DNA of 64,000 nt from Trichuris trichiura (Eukaryota; Nematoda; Enoplea; Trichinellida; Trichuridae), in contig JBAJFE010000019.1 of the NCBI GenBank assembly GCA_037903355.1, positions 62,001 to 126,000 of the forward strand, written 5' to 3'. This document shows, piece by piece, positions 50,410-63,762 of this stretch. Position 1 is the stretch's first letter. The number at the start of each line of letters is the position of its first letter. A program made the translations under genes and the position numbers. The notes under the pieces are model-generated. The model was not told the origin of the DNA and made no database searches. It was given only the letters and a program-made list of their open reading frames with translations.

Positions 50410-50987
50410 TTTGTTCTCGTACCAAGAAACCGCGTTTTCAAAATCCTTAACATCTGTGAGATAAAGAGTATACTCCCTTGATAATACGATTTTTAGTTGA
50501 ATTATGAACATGCTAATGAATAACCAAGTTAACATCAAAGATTTAACGACTAATTTCTCTTTAAAAAAATTCACTTAGTGTATTAGTTGGAATCCTTGAT
50601 TTTAGAATTTATTTGGGAGTTCTTTAGATCATGATGCTTTCAATAAAGACTTTCCAGCACAAAGGTACTAATCAACGCATGAACTACTGAGAAAGAAGCA
50701 AAGTATGCGAGGTCGCAGTTAACATTGGCTAATATGCCCTCGCTAAGACTGCTTCTTTTGAAAATGTTCGTGTTAAAAGTTCAATGAATGTCGAGGACAC
50801 TCAGTGAACTGCTTTCCTTCGAATTTACTACTGTTTATAAAGACAAACGGTTCGCAGGATTCTGCGAGACGGTGATAGCTATACGGATTGAAGCCTTTCA
50901 TATATGCTTACGTAAGGAAGGGATAATGCCTTTGCATTTCCAGTGACGCCTATTACTTGATTCCTTTGCCGCCAGGCTCTTCATGCC

Positions 50988-51044
50988 ATGCGTAATTAAA
51001 AGCTCAACTGCTCACAACGTGCAGTTGAGCTTTTAATTACGCAT
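50988..51044. repeat. Perfect 24-bp inverted repeat with a 9-nt loop
   Basis: Arms ATGCGTAATTAAAAGCTCAA+CTGC (50988-51011) and its reverse complement (51021-51044), loop TCACAACGT. No T run follows, so nothing supports a terminator role. It lies 0.6 kb from the 64-bp palindrome. Confidence 0.9.
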
Positions 51045-51640
51045 GCATCATTTATTGTACCTAGTTGAACGTTTTCTAGATTTTCGTTCCGCCTAATTCC
51101 ATAGCATTTTCCAGTTTACCTTTGAGCTTTTTTGATTATAATGTTAACCGGCAGCTCTGTTGTAAACTGCTTGGCATTTAATGTTCTGTCATATCGTTGC
51201 AAACGCAGAGCATTATTTTGCACTTTTTCCGTTATACACAGCAATGCTATAAGATTTCTTTAGGTCTTCTGTTAGCCAAGGAATGTATTTCCTATCTGGT
51301 CAAAATAGGAATGCAGGAGACAAAATACTCGCGCAGTTTAGGTTCACTAATTCGGCAGAAACAATGGTGACAGAGTCAGCAGCTCATCTGCTCACAGAAT
51401 TTTGATATAGCCATTTGCTTGCTACCTGCATCAGCCTTGTTGTTTCATTGTTACAGGCAATGTGTGAAATGCCTGTATTTTTTTATTATACTGTTTACTT
51501 TGCATACGCCTTATGTAGAACGGCAAATAATTTATTAGCTAAAGGATGAAGTGCATCTTGCCAGTAGAGGCGTTTAAGGTTTTGCTACCTATGGGACAGA
51601 GTATGCTGTTTACTCGCTACGCTGAGGCAATGCTGTCCTC

Positions 51641-51766
51641 GTATCTTGGCTTAGACTTAAGCTAGGGCAGAACACGTTGGTCGGCCATGTTCTACGACCA
51701 GACCACCCAATCTTCCTGAGATCCTTACCCGGTTGTCCCCTGGTCTAAGTTTAAGCCAAGATACAA
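51641..51766. repeat. Imperfect inverted repeat with nested stem, MITE-like
   Basis: The outer arms share GTATCTTGGCTTA-ACTTA (51641-51670 and 51736-51766, reversed). An inner stem TGGTCG/CGACCA lies around 51678-51700. The element is about 125 bp and may be a degenerate non-autonomous foldback. Confidence 0.6.
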
Positions 51767-54700
51767 GGAAAGCGTAACTAGCAAAGTATACAGAGAACGA
51801 TCCCTTTTTTTCCGTAGACGTCGCCACTGTAGACTTGTGAAAGCGTTGATGAAAAGTCTTTATTTAATACTTTGTTGGTTTGTCCTTTGGCATTGTATAG
51901 AATGCCAAGGAAATGTATGAAATATTAAGTGCTCCATAATATGCCTGCGTATTCTATACAGTGCTCAGTTTCATACATTGTCAGAAAGATCATCAAAAGC
52001 ACGTGCGCTAAGTAATTGTATATGACAGGAAAATCTATTGCACCTTTGCAAAAAGACTTCCACTCTTATCAACAGTTTTAACCTGTTATGTTTAATGCGC
52101 AATGTGACGCTTAAAAATATGCGCTATTACCTTTGCTATGTTTTTTAAGAAAGGTAGGATGACAGACCATCATTTGGCAGTAGCGCTCTGTTTTCATACG
52201 TATCAACGGCAATACGTATCGCCAATTTTTGGCAATGGTAGCTTTGTGGTTAAGAAGTTAGTTAAACAATAGATAACAAAGTTGTTTGTTGCCGTACTTC
52301 AGTGCAGCAAGTGCAACTTCGGATAGGACAGCGTAGAATTTTAAGTGTAGAACTTCGTTATTAGCACAAGCTCATGGCCATACATCTCATTGCCAAATGA
52401 ACATGCAACTTATTGTTTTAATACGAAATATTATGAACTGTCCAGATTTAGTTATGCCTTGTCTATCCTGAAAAGGAATTGAGCGCTTTCAAGATAGGGC
52501 TACTTAGGCATGCGATTTGCGCTAAACAACATTAACTTGCTTTTTCTATTAATATGTCCATCCTAGTTTAACGCCAGCATTAGCAGTTCTTGCAACTAAA
52601 TATAAGCGGGCAGACAGTATCCTATGAGGCTAAACTTTGTTTGTGTATTAGAATATGTTACTCTGTCCTTCAGGGATTTATAACCTGGCACAGATCGACA
52701 AAGCAAACATTTCGCTTTCGTATGACCAAAGTATGGCAGTCCTCATCCTTGGAATATACTAAAAGCGTATAAATATAGTAAGCCAGTGATTCTAGCAGTT
52801 CAGAAACAGTTTTTACGAGGGAAATTCGCGGCGCGTCATTAAGCGAAGAGAAGCACATACTTTTTGAATGCTTAGGTTGCAACGCTTTCCTTCAGTGAAT
52901 GTCTACTGTGGTTTGAAAGACCTATTGAAGAGTGTTCACAAGTCCAAACGTTTAAGCTAAATCTATTAGTATCTGCTGCTGTTAATGGTTATTTTTTCTT
53001 CCTTCTGCGAACTCGCAAACCTCTGATTATCACGCTTTCACTTTACGCTGCTGATTGAATTGTTCATTGATCGAATTTTATAACCTAATGGATGCAGATA
53101 TTATTGTTATTCTAACTCAGTACTTCAATATTATTAATTATGTTAAATTAAGTGAAATTTTAAAGTTGCCAAGGCTGCGCTGTTTAGGCTGTGCACAATA
53201 CTAGCGTATTGTTAGGTAGGCATTTTCGCAACCTCTGTAAAATATTAATAAAAGGCACTTGTTTTTTAGTTGTTACGTTTTCGAGATTGCAGAATATTTA
53301 AAGGAATGCCACTGACGATGCTTGATTAGTACGCAACGTTATAGATTATTTCTGAGCGAAATAATGGTCACTTTCGGAATTTTGAATTAGAATGCTCGTT
53401 TAGTGCGTTTAATCAGTGAATTTAAATCCCGCTTCATATTATCTGCGACTGAAGCATAAAAGTACAATTTTTGAAGTATTAGAGCAAATGATTTTCTTTG
53501 CTACTTTCCGCACTAAAGACAAAAAGCGGAGCGAGACTACATCAAAAAAATTCCCGCGCAGGTTAGCTCCTGAGCCTCTTTTAGCTTAGCCGTCTTCTTC
53601 CGCTCTTTTGGCGGGTGATGCAATGTGCGAAGCGAATCCGCTTGCTCCCTTTCCTTTCTGTTCGTTAAGGACGGGCTGTTAATATTCGAACCGCCCTGCC
53701 ATCGGGATGGTAAGTAAGCCTCGAGCAATTGTTCACCCAAACTTGCAGGGCATCCAATCCTGGTAAATGAGAGCACTGTGAGAACGGTCGTCCAAGTTCG
53801 AGGGAGAAAAAAGCTCTTTTCTATTTGCAAGAATCCAGGACGCCTGGCAGTGCTTCACCGTGAAAAAAGTGCAGTTGCAATTTCTACGTTGATATGGCAC
53901 TTGTCAAGTGAGAGTAACAACGAGAGCATCGTGTCACCTGGGTGTCGTCCAATTTCGGGACGTGGTACAACGATTAGTCGTCCTTTTTTTCGAAAGTCTT
54001 GTTTAATTGAATAGACTGCATAATAAACGCGGCGTGGCCTAAGATGATGCTTATTAAAAGTTTTCATGACCGCGTATGGCAATTATTAATAAAACGGAAA
54101 GCAGTGGAGGCAGAGAATCCCCTATAGGCTCATTGTTTCAGATTTTGCGTACTATCTAATACCTACGCAGTTCGGTGCTTTGCAAGTTGCATTTAAAATA
54201 ATTAATTAGCTGCACTGAAAACTTTTACGAGCCACTTGTTCTGTACATCTTACTTTTTTCCAGCAAATTGTTTATTCGCAGTTCTTAAAATTAATAAACT
54301 TCTGGCATTCAAAGCTTAGGTTCCTACTACGATTATTCGTGCTAACAAAATTGAAATTTCAATCCTTTGTTTCCCGGTATACGTAACATTTTAAAGCAGC
54401 GGAAATTTTCGATTTCAGTACTTTCAAAAGCAAGCGTAGTTCTTTATGGATTGTCTACTTTTTTGGCGCTTAGCCATGCAGAATTGAAACTTCCAACTTT
54501 GATGACACAACAGTAAATAAACTTGTGTCAAGTTGTAAGACAAAAATTTCGTCGACTGCTTCTATGATACGAAATTGTCAGTAGTTTGTCCGCACCTGTA
54601 AGTCCATTCAAATGCGCATTGCCAAGGCGGTTACTTTCAAAGCCCCATCCGTGCCGCGCGAATAACTTGATCCTACGATATTAAGCCATCTTCTAAGGGC

Positions 54701-56983
54701 AATGAAGCTCATTTGAAAAAGTTGGCATTGGATCATCGGCTATTGTTTGTGCGAAAAATAAAACAAGATTTTTTCAAATGTATGGATGTGCAGGATAAAA
54801 TTGGGTGAGTGTGCCGCAAAGCCTAGCACAACCTTGCACATGGTGACAGACGAGCCATTTTCTGTTCTCCACAGTCGATGAGCATCAGGCTAGGGGAAAC
54901 AGGAAAGAATAGCAGTGGCTTCAGAGCGCGGTATGGCAGTGTCACAGTGACCCAGTGAGTTGCTAGTGTGTGTCATTGTCACAATTTTGACGTAACAAGA
55001 GTTAATTCGCCAAATATCATCTCGCCATGGCCTTGCTTAGGCCAGTCGTATTTTATGCCTGCCTTTCGTCCACTTTACTTGTATAGCAACATTTGGTTTT
55101 GTTTTCTCACAAACGTGAAACTTCTGAAGGCTCATTCACGCTGCATATAGCTTTTGTCATATTGCCAGCTTGGCATTACGCTGTCCACCTCCTTGGCGAA
55201 TGGATGACAGTTGCTAAGTTGGCCCGCCTATGAGCATATCCACCTTTTAACAGTTACAGCTAAGCTTGTGCTGCAGAGGAAGAGTATTTGCAGAGAATGT
55301 GTTCACCTCAACGTTCGCATCTTATCATGCATCAAGTAAGCAGCATGCGCTAAAATACGCAACGTATTCAGAAGCGAAGAGTAAAGAGCGTTCTCTGAAA
55401 ACATGTTCTTCCGCTAATGGAAATAACCTTGTGCATATATTTAATGGATTGCGTTGATTACGGTTATTTTTCCTTGCTATATTAGTTAAATTACTATTCC
55501 ATAAAGAGTTGGCTTGTAGCTAGTTATAAATGGGTTCAATTATGCGTAGCAGTTACCAAATACGATTGCGTGGTACTATTGATTGTTTAGAGATCGAAAA
55601 CGTGATAAACAAACGCATGTCGCTCATTTAAAAAAACATTTGTTTTCAAAGGACTCATTGTTCGTGGGTTAAACTTTCGCCCTATTTGATAAGCAAAATG
55701 TAAGATAGTCGAAAATATGCCTGTGGAACTTGGCTGAAGAGTAAGTGGAACAATAATGCGTAGCAATGACGCAGTGCCCAGTCACAATCTGTCCTACATG
55801 ACTGAACGATGAATTGCATGTCGCTCGCTAACCATATGATTGCACAAACTCTTGCTCCGCTTCCTCTGTAGGTCGACCTTGATGGCCATCTTCTTTTTTC
55901 AAAAATTCCCTGACTAGTGTGGCATTTTCGAAGCTATTTTCTGCATGGCTTCTTATCCCAAGGGAAACCCATTTTGCAAGCTGTATTACGCTGATAGCAT
56001 TTGCTAAGCTTTTACGAGACCTCTTGGACGGTTTACTACTTGCATGGATAATATACGTAGTTTTGCTTAGGGTGCGCCTACGACTGACAGAAATGGTAAT
56101 AACAAACCTTCGTAAGCAAGAAAGAGTACGTTGCGAGTTAGCGCTTCTGCTGCTTGATATTACGTCACTGTGCAGGTGCCTGCTGGATTCAAGTGACTAT
56201 CTTGAATACGCGCCTATCACTCGTTTTGGAAATGAATGAAAAATGTCTATTTGAATGTGACATTCTACAAATGTGATTTGTAATGTTAACACCTTAGGTG
56301 ACAAATGGACTTCTACACGAGAACTTCTGTTTTGCTATATCCGTCAGTTTATTGTTTACATGAAGACGCTGTAGCATTTCATGGACTGGCTTGTATGTTC
56401 GCTTGAGCGCCTCCTTAAATTTAAGAATTATAGAAGATTTTAAAATTATTTTAATATCTAAATCCCTGATGCAAAGCGTGGTATTTCTTATAACATCTTT
56501 GTAACTAATGCTGTTCCGCATTAAATGCAATTTAGCATGATACTCTCACGCTTAGGGATAAATATTAACGACCAAGCATAATCCATTGCAATTTTGTATC
56601 CATGACTAAATTCTATACAATATTTAGCATGTTTGCACGCGTAATGCACGTGATGCAGAGTAGCGGAAGCGCAGTTAGGAATGGAAAAATAGGTAAGTTG
56701 GTTTGTCACAACCTGTTTTTTAACAAAGAAATTTTTCAATTTTTTATTAGAACTTTAAGGACTTTCCTTGTCCAATCGTCAGCGGATTAAACAGGATTGA
56801 GACATTGCACTGACGTTTAGGTCGTAAGGTAGCGTAGGAGGAATCCTTGCTTACAGGCTGATTATGCCATTAGTACGTCCCATAGTAGATCTTCAGATTC
56901 ACGGGTTTGGCCTGTTGGGTGTATCTGTAAGTAAACTTCAAAATGCCCTACCAACGGATGGATGAGCAAATTGTTAGAGTAGG
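51767..56983. other. Intergenic, no supported gene
   Basis: Over 5 kb without a recognisable gene. Overlapping open frames on both strands at 53537-54082 and a leucine-rich plus-strand frame at 55919-56239 were examined and not accepted. Scattered AT-rich tracts only. Confidence 0.35.
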
Positions 56984-57033
56984 AGTACGTCCCATGAAAA
57001 AATTGCGGAATTAGTACGTCCCTTGAAAAAATT
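56984..57033 (+). repeat. Two tandem copies of a 29-bp unit
   Basis: AGTACGTCCCATGAAAAAATT at 56984-57004 recurs at 57013-57033 with one difference. The core TAGTACGTCCC also occurs once upstream (about 56871-56881). No function is evident. Confidence 0.75.
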
Positions 57034-58300
57034 CGACTTTTAATCGTTTGGGGTCGTACAGTCGTGTTTATTTCTCTCCTAGATTATGCATGTTCGCAAT
57101 ACGCTGTGTTTGGATCTACTAATCACATGGCATGCCAACTGTTTGATCGGAATTTATGTCCTGCCAGTTTTCGCCTCAAAAACAGTTTAAATAAATTGTG
57201 TTTCAGCTTCTTCATACACGGCTTAAGCAATTTTTTAAAAAACCTGCAAAAAAGAACTCTGGCCACTCGTGAGGCAAATAAAGTGAACAAGGAACAATAG
57301 TAGTCTACCACCTTACTCGCCAGGAAAGGCTGAGAAATCGCTGACATTGCTAATAGACACAAGCAGCTTCCACATCGCTTCAGGAATTACTGCAATGGAA
57401 TTTCAAGTTTGTCTATTCAAACCTGGCAATTACAACTGTCCCACTTGTTGACCGCGTTGGTTCACTTTTCATTCCCATGGCGATTCCATATGCATCGTCA
57501 TATGGCCTTGACATTAAGTTTTGCTTGATGATGCGCAGCTGAGGAGGAGTTAAAATTTAACGAACTGAGCTTCCGTTGGTGCACTCGTTTTCAGATTATT
57601 TTGCACGACTGTGTTACACACGATGTAAACTGCCGATTGGGTCATGTTGACAATTGTTCATCGGTAATCGTTTGTCGAACAACCTCATCTTCAGCTTGAT
57701 TAGAAAACTGACGGGTTGCATTTCGCTTTCATACCTTTGACTGAAGCAAACGCTGAGACCTAACTCACGTTCACATTAATTGGCCTCTTTTATGCCTAAG
57801 GGCGTTAACTTTATTCTGGGCTTAAAGATTAACAAAAGAAGTTGATTTTACTGCAGGTGGGCAGTGAGAGTTCATAAGCATCAAGTAGGCGATCACGTTG
57901 GGTAGTTTCCTTTCGTCTATTGCCTGTTAGACAGGCAAAGTTTATTAATTTCCTTAGGGTCAACTGCGGAACTAAAACGTCGTCAGGTGGTACTTAAACA
58001 GATGGACAGCAATTGACCCATCTTGTTCAGATATGGCTAATCTATAGTTTGAAATGCCGCGGCGCTTGGACGCCTTCAACTAGCTGGGGACTTCGGAAAC
58101 GTTTGCGCTCTTGAGCATGGTGACCTTGTAACCGTTTTCCGCATTTTAACAATATCATCATGGGATTCAAATAATCCTTGGGAACATTATTTAATGGTCA
58201 AACGTTTTGGAGAGAGAACAACCTTGCAGTATGTGAGCGGGCCGGATGCAAATGATCATTCTTTGTTTACCAGGTCCTTTTCTAACAAGGGCTGCTTGAA
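57034..58300. other. Upstream region of Blimp-1, no gene seen
   Basis: No coding exon recognised. It should contain the promoter and 5' untranslated part of the plus-strand Blimp-1 gene; no diagnostic element found. Confidence 0.35.
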
Positions 58301-61300
58301 ATGGACGAACATTTACAAGGAGGGTGGGAGAACTGCTCGGGCGTGGATTTTGAAAGAGCGTGTGTTTTCCACGTTCCAGACGCCGCGGGACAAGGGGCGT
58401 GCTCAGCAAATTATGCTCTCGCTTCTCTTCCAAAAAATTTGCGGCTCCAAACGTTGGACAACAACGGAACGGTCTGTGTACAATTTTGGACAACCGAGTA
58501 TCTCTAGTCACGTCCGTATTGTGATTTCAGCCCAAATGCGTCGTTGTAACATGCGGATATATACCTCAGAATTCTCGCTTTGGTCCTATTATTGGTGACA
58601 TCCGCAAGGAACCTCTGGACGTTGCACTTAAGCCGGGTGAAAATCAATGGTGGAAGGTAGCTGAATGTTGAGCAGTTTGCGCACACTAAAATTTCTTTCA
58701 GATATTCAGCACCAACGAAGAAGTATTTCTGCTGGACTTAAGCGATGCAACAAAGAGTAACTGGATGCGATTTGTCAGCCTTGTGCCGAATTCCAAAGGG
58801 CAAAATTTAGTAGCCTGTCAAGTAACTTGTCTATTCCTCCGGTTGGTGGAACATCTAACGATATTTCAGGTGCAGACTGAAATATTCTTTTACTCGATCA
58901 AGCCTATTGCTCCGCATACAGAACTTATCGCTTGGTATTCTTCAGACTACGCCTTACGTTTGGGTTTTCCACCATGCAGCAATTTAGCCAACCTCGGACA
59001 GAGCATACGTAAGTAACAAACGACTTATTTAATCTGCTTTTCACATAGTCGCTACTGTTATTCTCCTCACGGTTGTGCTTTCGTTGATGTGCTTTAATAG
59101 GTCTGTAATCAAAAAAAGCAAAAAAGACACTATTGAGCTTACGGCATTTTATTCAAAGCTTTCGGAACCGCATAGTTTCTTTTTCACCAATTTTGGGTGG
59201 AATGGCTTAATCATTTGGCTAAACAGCATTGGAGGGAAGGATTTAGGACACGAACAAGAGGATAACTGTGTGCAGCAATCAGTTTGATTAATCAGAGAAG
59301 CTAGACTTGGCTGACCTTTACCTCCTTCTTTCTTTTGACTGGTGGGTCATGTTTAAACCTGAAAACCTCTTATTAATAAAAGAGGTGGAGAGTGGTGAAA
59401 ACTAAAGTGTGCACATCTGCTCGAACCAGTCGGCGTCTTGTAAATGTCTCCGTGCGTATATTTGTTTAACCAACATACATACATGTAAATGTTTTTAGAT
59501 AAAATTATAAAAGATCAAGCGTTTGCAGTTTATTAGATTAAGTATTCGTACATATATACATTTAAGCTTATATAAAACCCTGTATGCTCATTAATGCCCG
59601 CTTTTCGCTATCATTTATTGTCCCCTCACTCATCCACATCAGCTGGAGATACTCTGTTGACTCGTTAAGAAGAATCCAATTCTCACGTGGTCAACATTAA
59701 TAAAAGCGGCCCAACAGAGTAAAAGCTGAAGAGGGAAATCAACTTGTTAAATGTTAAAATAAATTATTTAAATAAGGTTCATATCCTCAGCGACTTGTGG
59801 CTTTTCCTTTGTAAACATATGAATTCTACAGGAGGTTTCACCCCTTTTGAATGAAAGAAGTGACAGTGGAAAGAGATAGGTTTGAAGTTATTAGTAGCGT
59901 TAAATTCATAGAGAACAAACAGCTACGCGCAGACTAATTACAGCGATTAGAGCACATAGTAAAAATGCTTGAACGACTGCCACTGTTTGGTGCATCACGA
60001 TTCGCTGAAGTAAAAATGATAAGGCAAAAACTGTGAATTTGATAAAATGTTCGCGATTTGAGTAAATGATAGAGATGTTCGTTTGCTTGGAATCTTTAGC
60101 ACAGCGGGCAGCATTAATTCTGCCGCTAAAAAATTTCCCGCGCGCAACTGGTTATAGCGTTCATTCTCACTTTGACTCCGCTATTCTTTTTTCGCAGTTA
60201 GCCGAAATATTGCTGTATTTCTTCCATCTTATTTAGGCGAGCAGTTGACGTGGTTGTGTGCAAATGGAAATGGGCCTCATTTTTAGTTGATATTATTCAT
60301 GTTTATTTCAAACTTTGCGTCGGACTAGAACAATTTCACAACTGTTAGAACATGAAGACGTATAACCAACAACAGTTTGTTCGGGGAGTTCCCGCGCTAT
60401 TAGCTATTTTAATTCTATTTCTGTTTAAGATGAATTGAAGCTTTTAGTTGGAAGAAGCATTAAAAAAGCTAGAGTTTTGTTAGAAAAACGTGAACACCCA
60501 CAGAGCATTTGCAAGAGTGCAGCAAGCGGTTTTCGTATTGCAGTGAGCTTCCCCTAAGGCTTCTCAGCGGAGCAACATACTAACAATATTAAAGATTGCT
60601 TTTTGGTCGCTGACGCTGAGCAGAGGTGTTCGTTGCAGTATAAAATCAAATCCATTGAACCAATCTCGCTTTGCTGCGAAGCGCAAGTTCCAGAGATAAT
60701 TTAGGTGCATGCAAGCGTGCTTAACCGAATGTCGACTTGTTCGGTAGGTTGAAAGTGCCGTAACGAAGCAGCAATCTATAAGCACCGCTCTGCCAGTAAT
60801 AATTGTTACTGTTAAAGCATTTTAAAAGCGTTTTATTGCTCTCAGTGCACGAATACGTAATTGCAGAAGCTTCTAATAGTTATCCGTTGGTTCCAATAGC
60901 TGCTAGTTGTATGACGTTATGATTTAAAAGAAATTGTTGTAGCACTACTGGAACTTGTGTATTAATATAACAAGAGTGAATAAGAGTGACAGTACGTCAG
61001 CGTTTTGTACTTTTGTATGCTAAAATTGAAATATCGTGTTCATCAGTGAATGTATTCTGCATCCTCAAATTCTACTGTGAAACAATCGGATTAAGAAACC
61101 TGCTAATAGGACTTCTTCATTACGTGCTGATAATTTCCAACAGACATTGTTTTAGGTGAGAGATTGCAGGATTCTTCCACGATAACGGAACAGTCCGAAC
61201 CTGCTGATATGAACTGTTTGTCTGTATGTGGTCGCCGGACGAGTAGCAACATCGACGACGGCTATTGCAGCAATGACCTTTCAACTACCCCTCCAAGCCG

Positions 61301-62756
61301 CTATCAGTTGAGCAGTGACACGGATAGTGATTGCAGTGTTAATGACTACGGCGTGAGACCAGCAACGGAAGCCAAGGATGAAACGACTGACGGACACGTT
61401 GAAACAACAACTGCCAATCCCACTGCACCTTCGCTGGAAGGTCGGGCTGAGGAAAACTCGGCCAACCTGGAAAGCCTAATTGAGCAAGACTCGCGGATTA
61501 TCCGCTTCATGACGGCAGAATGTCAATTTCGAAATTCTTTCAATGATCAGTCTGTTGCAAACAGACCTGGTGTTATCAGGATTGTTCCAAAAAGCAGTCA
61601 CAGTCATCAAAACACCGCTTCAGCGGACTGCACTCAACTTGCCGAATCCAAAGTAATTCGAAAGCAAGAGAAGTTAGGTGGAAAGATTGTCAAAGAAGAT
61701 GAAGCGAGAAATTCAGCCGAGCTGCATAAGGTTTATAATGATAATCAATTGATCGCCTCTTCTATGAACATGCCAAATTACCTGAAAGTAATTCCACAGG
61801 TGAACCCCCTAATGTGGGGCAATGGCACTTTGGGAGCTTATTACGGGCAGCTGGGTCCTTATCCACCATTGCCTCCATCTTCGTTGACTCGGCGAATGCC
61901 CTCCAGAAGAGAGCTAAGCGCCTTCTCACCCATTTCATCGCAGCTTTCATCGTCAGCTTCTCCATTTCCTTTACCATTGGATCTCAGCGTACATTCACAT
62001 CAGTGCCGTGACAATAGTGTACCTGAACGTGGATGCCACGTCTTTGAGCATGCTGGATCACTTGAGGCGCCACAGTCGTACACCACTGATACCAGAAGCT
62101 TTAGAAGCCATGATAGTACGAGGGCCAACAGTAAAACAAGATACGAGTGCGACAGATGTAATAAGGTCTTCGGACAGCTGTCCAACCTCAAAGTTCATAT
62201 GCGAACTCATACGGGTGAACGTCCATTTAAATGCAGTGCTTGTGGGAAAGAATTTACGCAACTGGCTCACCTCCAAAAGCACAACTTAGTGCATACAGGT
62301 AAGAGTCGTCATGTGGCAATCGATCTTTAACTATTCAACAAGATACTAATGCGCTCCAACGTACTACGCATTGGTCAGCATTCCGTATTGTGGTTCTGTT
62401 GAAATGAAAATGATATTTAAGCCATGTGAATTGAGAATCTGTTTTTAGGTGAGAAGCCACATCGCTGCGAAGTATGCTTGAAGCGATTCAGCAGTACAAG
62501 CAATTTGAAGACTCACCTTCGCCTTCATAATGGACAGAAACCTTACGCATGCGATTTTTGTCCTTCAAAATTCACCCAGTTCGTTCACTTGAAATTGCAC
62601 AAGCGTCTGCATACCAATGAACGCCCATACATTTGTGCAACCTGTAACAAAAAATATATTAGCCCTAGTGGACTTCGTACTCACTGGAGAACAACGTCAT
62701 GCAAACCTTCGTCTGAGCTATTTTCCTTCAGTGTAATGAACAATAGGCAACGATAA
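58301..62756 (+). CDS. blmp-1: Blimp-1/PRDM1 transcription factor: PR domain plus five zinc fingers
   Basis: Six exons join in phase: 58301-58471, 58531-58656, 58702-58821, 58870-59008, 61156-62298 and 62449-62756 (2,007 nt, 668 residues). The first four carry the PR (SET-like) domain: [46 protein letters not shown] core and [24 protein letters not shown] 2,147-nt intron precedes the large exon, a Ser/Thr/Pro-rich linker. Five fingers follow: 515-537, 543-565, 571-593, 599-621 (all C2H2, with TGERP/TGEKP linkers early) and 627-651, where the last ligand is Cys (HWRTTSC, C2HC). Blimp-1 binds DNA through these fingers and generally represses, in development and, in nematodes, epidermal timing. 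Start: first in-frame ATG after a stop; an upstream non-coding exon is possible. A short intron with GTAAGA lies inside the second finger linker (HTG|EKP). AATAAA follows at 62876. Confidence 0.95.
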
Positions 62757-62875
62757 GAAAATATGGAACAGCTCGCATGGCGCACAATGTTCTTAACGAT
62801 GAAGTTGCGCAGGGAAAATAAGAATATCAGCTTCGCCTCACCCGATAACATTTTTCCCTTCATCATTATTATATA

Positions 62876-62881
62876 AATAAA
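62876..62881 (+). promoter_or_regulatory. Polyadenylation signal AATAAA for Blimp-1
   Basis: AATAAA 120 nt past the TAA at 62756. A second AATAAA-like word follows near 62926. It supports the 3' end of the gene. Confidence 0.55.
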
Positions 62882-63762
62882 GCGAGCCAGTGTCTACAGG
62901 CTATTGTCAACCGTTGCTGTTCAAGAATAAAGAAAACGTCAAATCCTTTACATCGTTTAGCATTGCAGCCATATACAGCACAAGTGGCGTCTTAACTGCA
63001 GAAAGTGCTGTTTTAAGAATAGATTTTTTTAGGCAGCCACAGCTCATTCTCCTGACAGAGAAAGCTTCCAATGTGTCAATAGAAGTAATGGAATTTATTC
63101 GAAAAAATTTAAACTGCTGAGAAAGTCTACTGTTTAGGGCTTATTCGCTTCGTTAAAATTCCTGCAAGCAGAGAGGAAAGATACCATATTTTTTCACAGC
63201 GAAAGAAATGTGGCAACCGTTGACCACCCACAGATGCGCATTGTCCCAACTGGTCACCACGGTAGGCTACCTGCTCATACGCTTTTTGATGGCATTCATT
63301 CAGTTTATTAATATTAATAAAAGAATTTAAGAATGTTAATATTAACACAGCCAGTATGTCTTTAGACCTTTAGAAAACATACTCCACTACGTACGGTGTT
63401 GATCTTGTTTTTGAATATTACTGATGTCAATCCTGGACAGCTCACTCGGAAACTTAAGGACTCTTCTGATCTACTCTTCAGCAAAAAGAATGATAAGTTG
63501 GAAGATGGTACGTTTCTTCTATAGCGTCAGTTCATTCGCTAAAGATGGGATCAAAAGAGTCCTGAAAAGTCTGGTTTTATTTTTTTGGCTGGCACCAATA
63601 AGCTTATCGTTTTAAGGTGCTGTACGGCTTCAGTGACTTTCAAAAAATGAGTACATAATTATGAAAAACGCATCAGCAGCTATTCAGATTTTTGCTAGTT
63701 TAGGAAAGGTTTCAATAAATGCATGTTCTTTATTTCTGAAAACAAAACTGTAACAAACGAGC
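62882..63762. other. Intergenic between two convergent genes
   Basis: No gene seen. It contains AT-rich stretches near 63300-63345 and, on the minus strand, AATAAA at 63729-63734, which fits the 3' end of the gene entering from the right edge. Confidence 0.4.

Noticed and set aside
53537..54082. Overlapping frames on both strands
   Set aside because: GC-rich stretch with open frames in several phases; none shows a motif.
55919..56239. Leucine-rich plus-strand frame, faintly PEX11-like
   Set aside because: It begins with GTG, the resemblance is too weak, and no N-terminal exon could be found.
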